Source: Azospirillum sp. 47_25
GTDB lineage: Bacteria > Pseudomonadota > Alphaproteobacteria > RF32 > CAG-239
Reading direction: 5' to 3'
NCBI GenBank assembly: GCA_001917125.1
Contig: MNTU01000020.1
Span: 1 to 31,165 of the forward strand
DNA length: 31,165 bases
Position 1 is the first letter of the stretch. Each line of letters begins with the position of its first letter. The notes beneath the pieces are model-generated. The model made no database searches, was not told the origin of the DNA, and saw only the letters and a program-made list of their open reading frames with translations. The position numbers and the translations under genes were made by a program. Positions 19,822 to 27,216 of this stretch are shown piece after piece.

Positions 19822-20826
19822 ATGCCCCGTTCCAAAACAATTCAATCCGGCAGGCCTGTCCGCAGCTGGGAACAGCCGTTTCGGGTGGCCGATTTGTTTC
19901 AGACTTATCTGCCGATGCTGGTCCTGATTGTCATTATGGCTCTGTTTATTTATAATCTGGGATATTTTTACGGGTTGGACTGGCGCTATATGAGTCTGCT
20001 GCGGACAAGGGACTATTACAGCGGAACGCTGCCGGGGCTTGTTCTGGGGCTGATTTTATACACTTCTCTGATAGTACAGATTTTAGACAGTTCTTCCGGG
20101 CCGTATCAGAAACTGCTGCATAAGCTTCGCTTTTGGTGGGCAAAATATGACGGGCCGGCAGACAGTCTGCAGCAAATTGCGCGTTTGAAAACCGAGCTGT
20201 GGAACAGTGCCTTGGAGCAGTGGCTCTTGCGGTTGCAATTGGCAAAAGCTTACGGCAAAAATACTTACCGCAAATTATCGCGGCGGCGGGGGCGGAAGGT
20301 TTCGGTAGAGCGTTTGCAGCGTTTTCTGGCTGCCGAAAAAGGCCAATATGACAAGCTGGTTTATAAATATGAGCTTTCGCGGAAGAAAATGTGGCCCGAG
20401 TTAAAAGTGCTGGGCGGAATTGCTCTTCGTATCGGCGGATGGAGCCTGCTGGGAGCAGCGGCGGTTGCGGCAGTTTATTTTTTGTTTTTGATTCCGGTGT
20501 ACGGGAAAGTCTGGGCAGCGGCTCCGGCTTATTTCTTCGGCGGATTCTTTGTTACGGTTATTGTGCTGCTGGCGGATCTGGCGTTGCGGATTGTTCACCA
20601 CAATCGCAGCGTTTTGCTGCTGACGGCGGCAGTGTGGGGAAGTTTTTATTGCGGCATGCTCGGCTGCCGGCAGGATTTGCAACAGCGGGAAGTGCGTGTT
20701 ATTGACGACGAAAACCGGGAACATTATCTGACCCGGGCGGTCAATCGCGGTTATTTTGTCCGCAGCGGCAGCGAAGTTCTTTTTATTCCCAAACTCAAAG
20801 CCGTCCGTTTGGAACAGGATTTATAG
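19822..20826 (+). CDS. Multi-span membrane protein of unknown function
   Basis: 334 residues. Two N-terminal spans (about 28-50 and 68-90) are followed by a roughly 110-residue cytosolic, strongly basic and helical region (KLRFWWAKYDG, YRKLSRRRGRKVS). Three more spans follow (about 200-285, including LLGAAAVAAVYFLFLIPVYG) and a soluble tail (QREVRVIDDENREHYLTRA). I do not recognise the family. The ATG is preceded by GAAGGAAG. Its last six bases overlap the end of the convergent sirtuin gene. Confidence 0.75.
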   Translation: MPRSKTIQSGRPVRSWEQPFRVADLFQTYLPMLVLIVIMALFIYNLGYFYGLDWRYMSLLRTRDYYSGTLPGLVLGLILYTSLIVQILDSSSGPYQKLLHKLRFWWAKYDGPADSLQQIARLKTELWNSALEQWLLRLQLAKAYGKNTYRKLSRRRGRKVSVERLQRFLAAEKGQYDKLVYKYELSRKKMWPELKVLGGIALRIGGWSLLGAAAVAAVYFLFLIPVYGKVWAAAPAYFFGGFFVTVIVLLADLALRIVHHNRSVLLLTAAVWGSFYCGMLGCRQDLQQREVRVIDDENREHYLTRAVNRGYFVRSGSEVLFIPKLKAVRLEQDL

Positions 20827-21555
20827 CGGAAGTCCGTTCTCAGGGTGGGATTCTCTGATGAGATTATCGACGAACGGGGGCAGGGTTTGTCCGGCCGGGC
20901 CGTAGATATGGTGGTCGAAGTAATAGTTGTTGGCGGTTGGTTCGAGTGTAAATTCCCAGGTGTCGGCGCCATGGTATTTGGCTGTCTGCACAAAGGCTGC
21001 GGCGGGAAAAACGACGCCGGAAGTTCCGACGGAAATAAATAAGTCGCAGTTTTGCAGCAGTTGTTCGACCTTGTCCATACAGAGCAGATTTTCTCCGAAG
21101 AAGACAATATTCGGTTTCATCATGCCGCTGATACCGCATTGAGGGCAGGTTGTTTCAGTATCGACATCGCCGAAAGTTTCCAAGATATGGCCGCAGTTAA
21201 GGCAGACGGCCTGGTTGATTTGTCCGTGAATATGGCAGATATTTGTATTTCCGGCTTTTTCGTGCAAGGTGTCAACGTTTTGGGTGATAACGCTGACGGT
21301 GCCCGGGTATTCTTTTTGCAGTTTAGTGATGGCGAGATGTGCCGGGTTTGGTTTGGCCTTTTGAATTTCAATTTTCAGTTCATTGTAAAAATCGTGCACG
21401 AGGGCAGGATTGCGCTGAAAGCCTTCGACGGTGGCAACGTCTTCAACGCGATGGTTGTTCCATAAACCGTTGGAACTGCGGAAGGTTGCCAGGCCGGACT
21501 CTGCGGAAATTCCGGCTCCGGTCAGAATGACGATATTTTTATAAAGGCGTGACAT
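20821..21555 (-). CDS. cobB: NAD-dependent protein deacylase (sirtuin, CobB-like)
   Basis: A 244-residue sirtuin that removes acyl groups from lysines using NAD+. Motifs: GAGISAESGLATFR (13-26), TQNVDTLHEKAG (91-102), catalytic His110 in HIHG, zinc cysteines Cys118/Cys121 and Cys137/Cys140, and VGTSGVVFPAA. The region FRSSNGLWNNHRVEDVAT is close to E. coli CobB. However, CobB/SIRT5 proteins usually carry a Tyr-x-x-Arg pair that reads acidic acyl groups. Here Tyr57 is present, but the Arg position is Leu60 (FYNEL), so desuccinylase activity is doubtful. It overlaps the convergent membrane protein gene by six bases. Confidence 0.92.
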   Translation of the reverse strand: MSRLYKNIVILTGAGISAESGLATFRSSNGLWNNHRVEDVATVEGFQRNPALVHDFYNELKIEIQKAKPNPAHLAITKLQKEYPGTVSVITQNVDTLHEKAGNTNICHIHGQINQAVCLNCGHILETFGDVDTETTCPQCGISGMMKPNIVFFGENLLCMDKVEQLLQNCDLFISVGTSGVVFPAAAFVQTAKYHGADTWEFTLEPTANNYYFDHHIYGPAGQTLPPFVDNLIRESHPENGLPL

Positions 21556-21684
21556 TGTTCATCTCCTTGTGTGGCATTTGCCTTTAATATAGCGCTTTTT
21601 TTGTTTCTGTCTGCATTTTTTTATAGAAATCTTTACCATAATGTGGTATTTTATAGACAAATAAACGACAAAAAAGAGAATGTT

Positions 21685-23250
21685 ATGGGAAAAAGACCTC
21701 GAATCAGCCGATCGGATTTGCCTAATCAGGAACGGGTTGCGCTTTTGAACAAGTTTGATGCAGCGTTTGGTGCATTTCAACGTTTGCAAGAGCGGCGCCG
21801 GGCCTGTTCCGACGAGGCGGAAAAGCGGCGGATTAACACGCTGCTGAACGGCTATCGTTCAGAATTTCAGCAGTTGTTTGCACAACTGAAGCTGGTTGAC
21901 CTCGGCTGTAAAAATAACATGGAAGCTTTGTTTAACAATTACTGTGAGAGCTATAATGTTTATTTTGGCCGCAAGCTGGGAAATTATGTTCGGGATGTGT
22001 TGCAGTCCGAGGAAATTAAAAAGATTACCCATTTGATTCATACGGTCAAAAATGACGAAGAACGGGCTAAGCTTCAGGAATATATCGACAATAAGCCGCA
22101 AAGCGAACTGAATGCGCTGATTAAGCTGGCCGTGCGCAATTATCAACAGAATCGCAGTGACTATAACCGGGCGAAGACGAATGACTTTCTGGCTTATTTT
22201 CATAAAAAAATCGAGTGTAAACCATATACGAAAGCAAGCGAAGACGAAATAAAAGCGACCCGGGCTGATTTTAACGGATTTTTTCAGATTCCCGGGGTTG
22301 AACAGCTGAAACGTTATAATCCTTATTCGGAAGCATACAGAGATTTCAGCCGTCGTCCGTCCCGGTCACGGATTGATATTTCGCCGTTCAGCTATGATTT
22401 CAGCCGAAGCAAGGCATGGCAGGCCTGCTGCCGGACGACGATGCTGTCGTCAATTGAAATGCCGTTGCGTGAGGCAATGGCCCGACAGGGCGTTCCGCCT
22501 GAATTGTTGCCGAAAATGAAAGTGGCGGATTTTGGGCGCATTTTGTTCAATGAGTATGGCAAGGAGCCGTATCATCCGGGAAGAGGAAATATTCTTGTGC
22601 TGGAAGACGTGGTTCCCGGGCTGGACAGCCGTCATAAAGCGTTTTTTTGGAAATATAATGCCATTCCGACGCCGGAAGCTCAGAAAAAATTTTGCGACTC
22701 TTTGCTGAAACACGGCGTTTCTCAGGAATATATTGACGTGCTGCTGCCGAGCATTTTAAACGAAGGCCGGCCGAATCCCAAAGTTGACCGAAAGAAGTTT
22801 AAAGGGGTTATTCCGTTTTTTTCCCTGCATCATAAATGGGCGATTCAATATCTGGGCGGCAAGGCAAACAGTCAGAAGAATTATGTTGGAATTGCCGAAT
22901 TCAAATCAGTCGACGATTGGTCCAACGATACGCCGCAGCATGACATTTGGCACGAGGCCGATGCCGTTATCCGCAAGGCGCATGGCGAACTTGGCAACGG
23001 CGACCAGCTTTATGAAAATGTTTTGGCCGGCGATGAGCAAGATTCCGATTTTATTGAATATCTGGTCGATACGAGATATGACAACCAAAATGACGGGAAG
23101 TACTGGACCGTCAGTATGGGGTATAAGGCGGAAGACAATATCCGCGGAGAGATAAAAGATTTTGCAATAACCAATGAAAAAGCAAAATCCCCGGCTAAAA
23201 AGGAGAAAAACATTGATAAAAGATATCGCCCGGCAGCTTATGCAAGATGA
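21685..23250 (+). CDS. Putative HNH/LHH-type nuclease toxin-like protein
   Basis: 521 residues from the ATG at 21685. A longer frame from 21571 would run through the sirtuin promoter and has no good ribosome binding site. The first 200 residues are charged and helical, with no signal peptide. Near the C-terminus, SLHHKWAIQYLGGKANSQKNY (in part) contains Leu381-His382-His383-Lys384, GG391-392, Asn395 and Asn399, followed by HDIWH (419-423). This order (HH, GG..N...N, H...H) is that of HNH/endonuclease VII-fold nucleases with an LHH motif. The next gene, overlapping its end, encodes a SUKH-like protein, the usual immunity partner of such toxins. The nuclease call is inference from motif and context. 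Confidence 0.6.
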   Translation: MGKRPRISRSDLPNQERVALLNKFDAAFGAFQRLQERRRACSDEAEKRRINTLLNGYRSEFQQLFAQLKLVDLGCKNNMEALFNNYCESYNVYFGRKLGNYVRDVLQSEEIKKITHLIHTVKNDEERAKLQEYIDNKPQSELNALIKLAVRNYQQNRSDYNRAKTNDFLAYFHKKIECKPYTKASEDEIKATRADFNGFFQIPGVEQLKRYNPYSEAYRDFSRRPSRSRIDISPFSYDFSRSKAWQACCRTTMLSSIEMPLREAMARQGVPPELLPKMKVADFGRILFNEYGKEPYHPGRGNILVLEDVVPGLDSRHKAFFWKYNAIPTPEAQKKFCDSLLKHGVSQEYIDVLLPSILNEGRPNPKVDRKKFKGVIPFFSLHHKWAIQYLGGKANSQKNYVGIAEFKSVDDWSNDTPQHDIWHEADAVIRKAHGELGNGDQLYENVLAGDEQDSDFIEYLVDTRYDNQNDGKYWTVSMGYKAEDNIRGEIKDFAITNEKAKSPAKKEKNIDKRYRPAAYAR

Positions 23251-23626
23251 GGACGTTTGGTGCGGAGAGGCGGTTAATCCCCGTTATCTGGATGATTGCA
23301 AGAAGTATTTGGCCGCAGAAGAGCGTTGTGCGCTGCCGCCGGATTATGTTGCCTTGCTGCGATATGTGAACGGTGCTTTTTCCGATCGGGCTTTGTTGTT
23401 CGGAGTGATGCCGGAATCCTGGCCGGGGCTGGAGGATGTTGTAACGCAGAACGAACGTTATAATTCGGATGTCTTCGGCGAGATGATTTTGCTGGGAACA
23501 AATGATTTTGATTGGCTGGTCTATGATGCCGCGCAGGAGGAATATCAGATACGTGAGCGGCAGGGAATGACAGTTATTGAGAATTTTGCCGATTTGGAGC
23601 AAGCTTTGCATTATTGGTTTTTTTAG
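23213..23626 (+). CDS. SUKH (SMI1/KNR4)-family immunity-like protein
   Basis: 137 residues from a TTG at 23213. That start has an ideal AAGGAG (23200-23205) seven bases upstream; the ATG at 23174 has none. The sequence follows the SUKH pattern: LPPDYVALLRYVNGAFSD, LLFGVMP, VTQNERYN, MILLGTNDFDWLVYD, YQIRERQGMTVIENFADLEQ (in part). Proteins of this superfamily commonly neutralise nuclease toxins encoded just upstream. Its start lies inside the last 38 bases of the putative nuclease gene, so translation is coupled. The family call is fairly good; the pairing is inference. Confidence 0.78.
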   Translation: MIKDIARQLMQDEDVWCGEAVNPRYLDDCKKYLAAEERCALPPDYVALLRYVNGAFSDRALLFGVMPESWPGLEDVVTQNERYNSDVFGEMILLGTNDFDWLVYDAAQEEYQIRERQGMTVIENFADLEQALHYWFF

Positions 23627-23705
23627 AAAGTCGTTGATAAAAAAATATTTTGTATTAATTATTTCAAGGAGCCGTGTTAATTTTAGTCTAAAGGAGAATT
23701 TTCTT

Positions 23706-24677
23706 ATGACTAAAATTGATTTGGTTTATTTGTGGTGTGATTCTACTGATGAAGAGTGGAGTGCCAAGCGAAAAAGATTTCAGCAATATGATTGTATTGA
23801 AAAAACAGCGGCAGCTGATTGCAGATTTATTAATAATAATGAATTGCTGTTTTCTATGCGTTCGGTTGCAAAGTTTGTTCCTTGGGTTAATCATATTTAT
23901 CTGATTACTGATCATCAAATTCCTTCATGGTTAAATGTTGAACATCCTAAAATTACGTTGGTTAATCATGATGATATTTTGCCCCGAGAGGTTTTACCTA
24001 CTTTTAATTCTATGGCTATTGAAACCGGGATACATAATATCAGGGGATTGTCAGAACATTTTTTGTTGGCCAATGATGATACTTTTTTCGGACGTAAAGT
24101 TGATCCGGATTTCTTTTTTTCTAAAAATTTTCCGATTTCTCGTATGAGTGTGCCTTTTGTGAATCAGGGCGACAGGTATAGTCTTTTGATACAAAAATGT
24201 TTTGAACTTGTTGGGCAAAAGTGTAGAATCGGCTTTGAAGCCAAACCTTATCATAATATTGATGCTTATCGTAAAAGTGTATATAGAGAGGTTTATGATA
24301 TTTTTTCTCAAGAAACAACCCGAACAAGGCGAAACCGTTTTCGTTGTTCTGATGATATTATGCGGTGGTGTGTTTCTTTGTACGAAGTATGGCATAATAA
24401 AGCGCCATTCATTGTAATTGATAACAGGGAGCTTTCCGGGAGTGTCTGTTTTTCCGGTGTGAAAAAATGGCTGAATAGGATCAGATATCGTTTTTTTCCG
24501 CGGCAGGCTGCTTATTATTCTTGCTTGCGCAAAATAGATGTTGATCGTTTTTTCAAAAATCCTAAGCCATGTGTTTTTTGTATTAATGACGATATGATGA
24601 CTACAGATGAACATCGGGAAAGAGCGTATGAGTTGCTAAGCAGAATGTTTCCGGATAAATGTGAGTTTGAAAAATAG
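23706..24677 (+). CDS. Stealth-type sugar-phosphate transferase
   Basis: 323 residues from the ATG at 23706, which has AAGGAG at 23691-23696. The protein shows the conserved regions of the Stealth family (hexose-1-phosphate transferases related to GlcNAc-1-phosphotransferase). CR1 is IDLVYLWCDSTDEEW (4-18). CR2 is FINNNELLFSMRSV then PWVNHIYLITD (41-69). NHDDILP, LPTFNSMAIE and LSEHFLLANDDTFF (115-128) follow. A CINDDMMTT / FPDKCEFE end matches CR4. Such enzymes make capsular or surface polysaccharides. Base composition is distinct: two 60-base lines I counted (24061-24120 and 24241-24300) are 33% and 28% GC, against about 50% nearby. This suggests horizontal acquisition. Confidence 0.88.
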   Translation: MTKIDLVYLWCDSTDEEWSAKRKRFQQYDCIEKTAAADCRFINNNELLFSMRSVAKFVPWVNHIYLITDHQIPSWLNVEHPKITLVNHDDILPREVLPTFNSMAIETGIHNIRGLSEHFLLANDDTFFGRKVDPDFFFSKNFPISRMSVPFVNQGDRYSLLIQKCFELVGQKCRIGFEAKPYHNIDAYRKSVYREVYDIFSQETTRTRRNRFRCSDDIMRWCVSLYEVWHNKAPFIVIDNRELSGSVCFSGVKKWLNRIRYRFFPRQAAYYSCLRKIDVDRFFKNPKPCVFCINDDMMTTDEHRERAYELLSRMFPDKCEFEK

Positions 24678-24738
24678 CTAACAATCCGCTTCGGACAGGT
24701 TCCCTTTGGATTTCCGGCTCAGAAGGAAGTCACGGTTA

Positions 24739-24767
24739 AAAAAAACCTCCCAGAGGGAGGTTTTTTT
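24739..24767. terminator. Terminator hairpin (copy A)
   Basis: A perfect 13-bp stem (24739-24751 with 24755-24767) with A- and T-tracts on its two sides. It may end the Stealth transcript. The same hairpin recurs at 24986-25014. Confidence 0.8.
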
Positions 24768-24780
24768 ATTGGCTCCGGCT
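24739..24780. repeat. 42-bp direct repeat, copy A
   Basis: Identical to 24986-25027. It comprises the terminator hairpin and the last 11 bases of tRNA-Asn (acceptor 3' strand plus GCCA). The two copies are 247 bases apart. Confidence 0.88.
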
Positions 24781-24832
24781 CTAGCTTAGTAAGTTCGTGC
24801 GGGAGCACTCACTAACTGCGCGTCGGTCACTT

Positions 24833-24883
24833 GCTTTGCAGCGGATATATCGTGCTGCGAGAGCACTTATATCCTGGCAAAGC
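24833..24883. other. Long hairpin between the tRNA-Asn repeats
   Basis: Three stacked stems, GCTTTGC/GCAAAGC, GGATATA/TATATCC and GTGCT/AGCAC, give 19 base pairs around a GCGAG loop with small bulges. No T-tract follows. Function unknown. Confidence 0.65.
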
Positions 24884-24897
24884 TACGTCTCTTGCGG

Positions 24898-24927
24898 TAA
24901 AAACAACCGGAGCAGCGGTTGTTTTTA
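24898..24927. terminator. Terminator-like hairpin
   Basis: TAAAAACAACCG (24898-24909) pairs with CGGTTGTTTTTA (24916-24927) around GAGCAG, with A/T tracts on both sides. Confidence 0.55.
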
Positions 24928-24934
24928 TCCTCGA

Positions 24935-24951
24935 GCCTGATACGAACAGGC
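24935..24951 (-). pseudogene. tRNA T-arm relic
   Basis: GCCTGATACGAACAGGC differs in one base from the T-arm of tRNA-Asn about 90 bases away. No complete cloverleaf surrounds it, so it looks like a tRNA fragment. Confidence 0.5.
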
Positions 24952-24985
24952 AGTCGTTGTTCTAGGCAAGGCAGTCATAACCAAT

Positions 24986-25014
24986 AAAAAAACCTCCCAG
25001 AGGGAGGTTTTTTT
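24986..25014 (-). terminator. Terminator of tRNA-Asn (copy B)
   Basis: A perfect 13-bp stem (24986-24998 with 25002-25014) directly after the tRNA-Asn CCA end on the minus strand, ending in a T-tract. Confidence 0.85.
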
Positions 25015-25027
25015 ATTGGCTCCGGCT
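24986..25027. repeat. 42-bp direct repeat, copy B
   Basis: The functional copy: the tRNA-Asn 3' end and its terminator. Confidence 0.88.
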
Positions 25028-25091
25028 GCCTGATTCGAACAGGCGACCAATCGGTTAACAGCCGATTGCTCTACCGCTGAGCTAAGCCGGA
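25017..25091 (-). tRNA. tRNA-Asn (anticodon GUU)
   Basis: A 75-nt cloverleaf with encoded CCA. The acceptor TCCGGCT pairs with AGCCGGA. The anticodon stem ATCGG/CCGAT holds the loop CTGTTAA, giving anticodon GTT. The T-arm is GCCTG-TTCGAAT-CAGGC. The discriminator base is G. It lies 27 bases after tRNA-Cys on the same strand, probably in one transcript. Confidence 0.95.
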
Positions 25092-25118
25092 ATAATAAAT
25101 GCGGTAACGAATGAATTT

Positions 25119-25193
25119 TGGAGGCCGGTACCGGAATTGAACCGATGTACAAGGATTTGCAGTCCTCTGCATGAGCCACTCTGCCAACCGGCC
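25119..25193 (-). tRNA. tRNA-Cys (anticodon GCA)
   Basis: A 75-nt cloverleaf with encoded CCA. The acceptor GGCCGGT pairs with ACCGGCC. The anticodon stem GAGGA/TCCTT holds the loop CTGCAAA, giving anticodon GCA. The T-arm contains TTCAATT. The discriminator base is T, the identity base typical of tRNA-Cys. Confidence 0.95.
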
Positions 25194-25238
25194 AATCGGG
25201 ATACCTCAACTTGAGTTCCTCATTCACTCAACGTCCTC

Positions 25239-25268
25239 TATATATACAAACTTTTTAGTTCTCGTCAA
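25239..25268 (-). promoter_or_regulatory. Promoter of tRNA-Cys and tRNA-Asn
   Basis: Read on the minus strand: TTGACG (25263-25268), a 16-bp spacer, then TATATA within TATATATA (25239-25246), about 46 bases before tRNA-Cys. Confidence 0.65.
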
Positions 25269-25367
25269 TAACTTTTTTATATTATTTTGCACTTTTTTTT
25301 AATTTGTTTAAAAATCAGATTCTTACGGCTTTCATCCCGCGCTTTTGTGCATGGAAATAATTTAACA

Positions 25368-25395
25368 TTGCAAAACTGCGCTTATCTTTTATGAT
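25368..25395 (+). promoter_or_regulatory. Promoter of rpiB-glyA
   Basis: TTGCAA (25368-25373), a 16-bp spacer, TATGAT (25390-25395). An inverted repeat, CTTATC (25381-25386) / GATAAG (25393-25398), overlaps the -10 box and could be an operator. Confidence 0.6.
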
Positions 25396-25422
25396 AAGGA
25401 AAATTTTGCAAAGGAGGGCAGA

Positions 25423-25851
25423 ATGAAGATTGCAATTGCTTCCGACCACGGCGGATTTGATTTAAAGGAACAGCTGAAAGAATATTATGCCGGAAAAGGG
25501 ACTAAACTGGATGATTTGGGGACATATTCGTCCGAGTCTTGCGATTATCCCGATATTGCGAAGGCGATGTGTGACCGGATATTGTCCGGTGAGGCGGAGA
25601 CCGGTATTCTGATTTGCGGAACGGGTATTGGCATTTCAATTGCTGCCAATCGCTGCCGGGGTATTCGTGCGGCAATTCTGTACAGTGATGAGGCTGCGGC
25701 TTTGGCTCGGCAGCATAACAATGCGAACATTGCCGTTTTCGGCGGCCGGACCATGACTTTTGCCGAGGCTGCCCGGCGGATGGATATCTTTTTGCAGACG
25801 GCTTTTGACGGCGGCCGGCATGAACGCCGCATCTCTAAGTTGGACGAATAG
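25423..25851 (+). CDS. rpiB: Ribose 5-phosphate isomerase B
   Basis: Interconverts ribose 5-phosphate and ribulose 5-phosphate in the pentose phosphate pathway. It has 142 residues, normal for the RpiB/LacAB family. Conserved parts are [10 protein letters not shown] with Asp8 and His9, the catalytic Cys65 in [15 protein letters not shown], and [15 protein letters not shown]. The ATG has a GGAGGG-type ribosome binding site. glyA follows ten bases after the stop, an arrangement typical of alphaproteobacteria. Confidence 0.95.
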   Translation: MKIAIASDHGGFDLKEQLKEYYAGKGTKLDDLGTYSSESCDYPDIAKAMCDRILSGEAETGILICGTGIGISIAANRCRGIRAAILYSDEAAALARQHNNANIAVFGGRTMTFAEAARRMDIFLQTAFDGGRHERRISKLDE

Positions 25852-25861
25852 GGAGGACTAT

Positions 25862-27118
25862 ATGGATTTTGAAGAAAATTTGCAAAGCGAAGACAAAGCG
25901 GTTTTTGATGCAATTGAATGTGAGCTGAAACGCCAACAGAATCAGATTGAACTGATTGCCTCGGAGAATATTGTTTCCAATGCAGTGTTGGAAGCGCAGG
26001 GATCGATTATGACCAACAAATATGCGGAAGGTTATCCCGCGCACCGTTATTACGGCGGCTGTGAATGTGTTGACGTGGTGGAAAATCTGGCGATTGAACG
26101 GGCTAAAAAGTTGTTTAACGCGCAGTTTGCCAATGTTCAGCCGCATTCGGGAAGTCAGGCCAATACGGCTGTTTATGTTGCGCTGCTGAAACCATGCGAC
26201 GTGATTATGGGTATGTCGCTGGATGCGGGCGGACATCTGACGCACGGTTCAAAGGTTTCTTTTTCGGGAAAATGGCTGCAGGCGGTTCAATACGGCGTTT
26301 GTAAAGAGACCGGGCTGATTGATTATGACGAGGTTGAGCGCCTGGCTTTGGAAAACAAGCCCAAATTGATTATCGCGGGCGGGTCGGCTTATCCGCGGCG
26401 GATTGATTTTAAGCGTTTTCGGGAAATTGCCGATAAAGTCGGAGCTTATCTGATGGTGGATATGGCGCATTTTGCCGGTCTGGTTGCCGGTGGCGTTTAC
26501 CCGAATCCGCTGGAATATGCCGATGTGGTAACAACAACGACGCACAAGACTTTGCGCGGTCCCCGCGGCGGCATGATTTTGACTAACAATGAAGATATTG
26601 CAAAAAAAATCAATTCGGCGATTTTCCCGGGAACTCAGGGCGGCCCGCTGATGCATGTGATTGCCGCCAAGGCAGTTTGTTTCGGAGAAGATCTCACGCC
26701 GCAGTTTAAGGACTATGCGGCACAGGTGGTTAAAAATGCGCAGAAAATGGGCGAGGTCTTGCAGGCTCGCGGTCTGGATTTGGTTTCCGGCGGCACGGAT
26801 ACGCATTTGCTGTTGGTTGATCTGCGGCCGAAAAAACTGACCGGCGATGTGATTGCCGCCGCTCTGGAGCGCGCCAACATTACCTGCAATAAAAACGCCA
26901 TTCCGTTTGATCCGATGCCGCCGAAGGTGACTTCGGGCATTCGTGTCGGAACACCGGCCGGAACGACACGCGGTTTCAAAGAGACAGAGTTTGAGGTTAT
27001 TGCCAATTGGATCGGCGATATTATTGATGCCTTGGCTGCCGGTGATGCGGAAGAAGTGATTGCCGATATCCGCCAAAAGGTTATTGCCTTATGTGAACTG
27101 TTTCCGATTTACGGTTAA
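25862..27118 (+). CDS. glyA: Serine hydroxymethyltransferase
   Basis: A PLP enzyme that converts serine and tetrahydrofolate to glycine and 5,10-methylene-THF, the main one-carbon source. It has 418 residues from the ATG at 25862, which follows GGGAGG at 25851-25856. A longer frame that begins inside rpiB is not credible. Motifs: [38 protein letters not shown] and the PLP-binding Lys229 in [14 protein letters not shown]. It forms an operon with rpiB and ends at the terminator at 27161. It supplies folate intermediates that fmt, further downstream, uses. Confidence 0.97.
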   Translation: MDFEENLQSEDKAVFDAIECELKRQQNQIELIASENIVSNAVLEAQGSIMTNKYAEGYPAHRYYGGCECVDVVENLAIERAKKLFNAQFANVQPHSGSQANTAVYVALLKPCDVIMGMSLDAGGHLTHGSKVSFSGKWLQAVQYGVCKETGLIDYDEVERLALENKPKLIIAGGSAYPRRIDFKRFREIADKVGAYLMVDMAHFAGLVAGGVYPNPLEYADVVTTTTHKTLRGPRGGMILTNNEDIAKKINSAIFPGTQGGPLMHVIAAKAVCFGEDLTPQFKDYAAQVVKNAQKMGEVLQARGLDLVSGGTDTHLLLVDLRPKKLTGDVIAAALERANITCNKNAIPFDPMPPKVTSGIRVGTPAGTTRGFKETEFEVIANWIGDIIDALAAGDAEEVIADIRQKVIALCELFPIYG

Positions 27119-27160
27119 AAAACTTGTATATCGGGTTTTGCTGTCTGAAACGGACAAACA

Positions 27161-27197
27161 AAAACACCTCCGGCCGGAGAGGCGGGAGGTGTTTTTT
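27161..27197 (+). terminator. Terminator of rpiB-glyA
   Basis: AAAACACCTCC (27161-27171) pairs with GGAGGTGTTTT (27185-27195), followed by Ts. It also sits behind the convergent lipoprotein gene. Confidence 0.86.
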
Positions 27198-27216
27198 CAG
27201 AGCGTTTTGAAGCCGT

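Larger units (their letters stand above)
24678..25016. other. Non-coding region between the Stealth gene and tRNA-Asn
   Basis: About 340 bases with no gene. It contains two identical 42-bp repeats (the second extends into tRNA-Asn), a long hairpin, a second terminator-like hairpin and a T-arm-like relic. Confidence 0.7.

Noticed and set aside
24739..25027. CRISPR array
   Set aside because: Only two copies with a 205-base gap, and the repeat is a tRNA end plus terminator.
24925..25227. 100-residue minus-strand open frame
   Set aside because: It runs through tRNA-Asn and tRNA-Cys.
25760..25861. Longer N-terminus for GlyA
   Set aside because: It would overlap rpiB in another frame; the ATG at 25862 has a good ribosome binding site and matches the family start.
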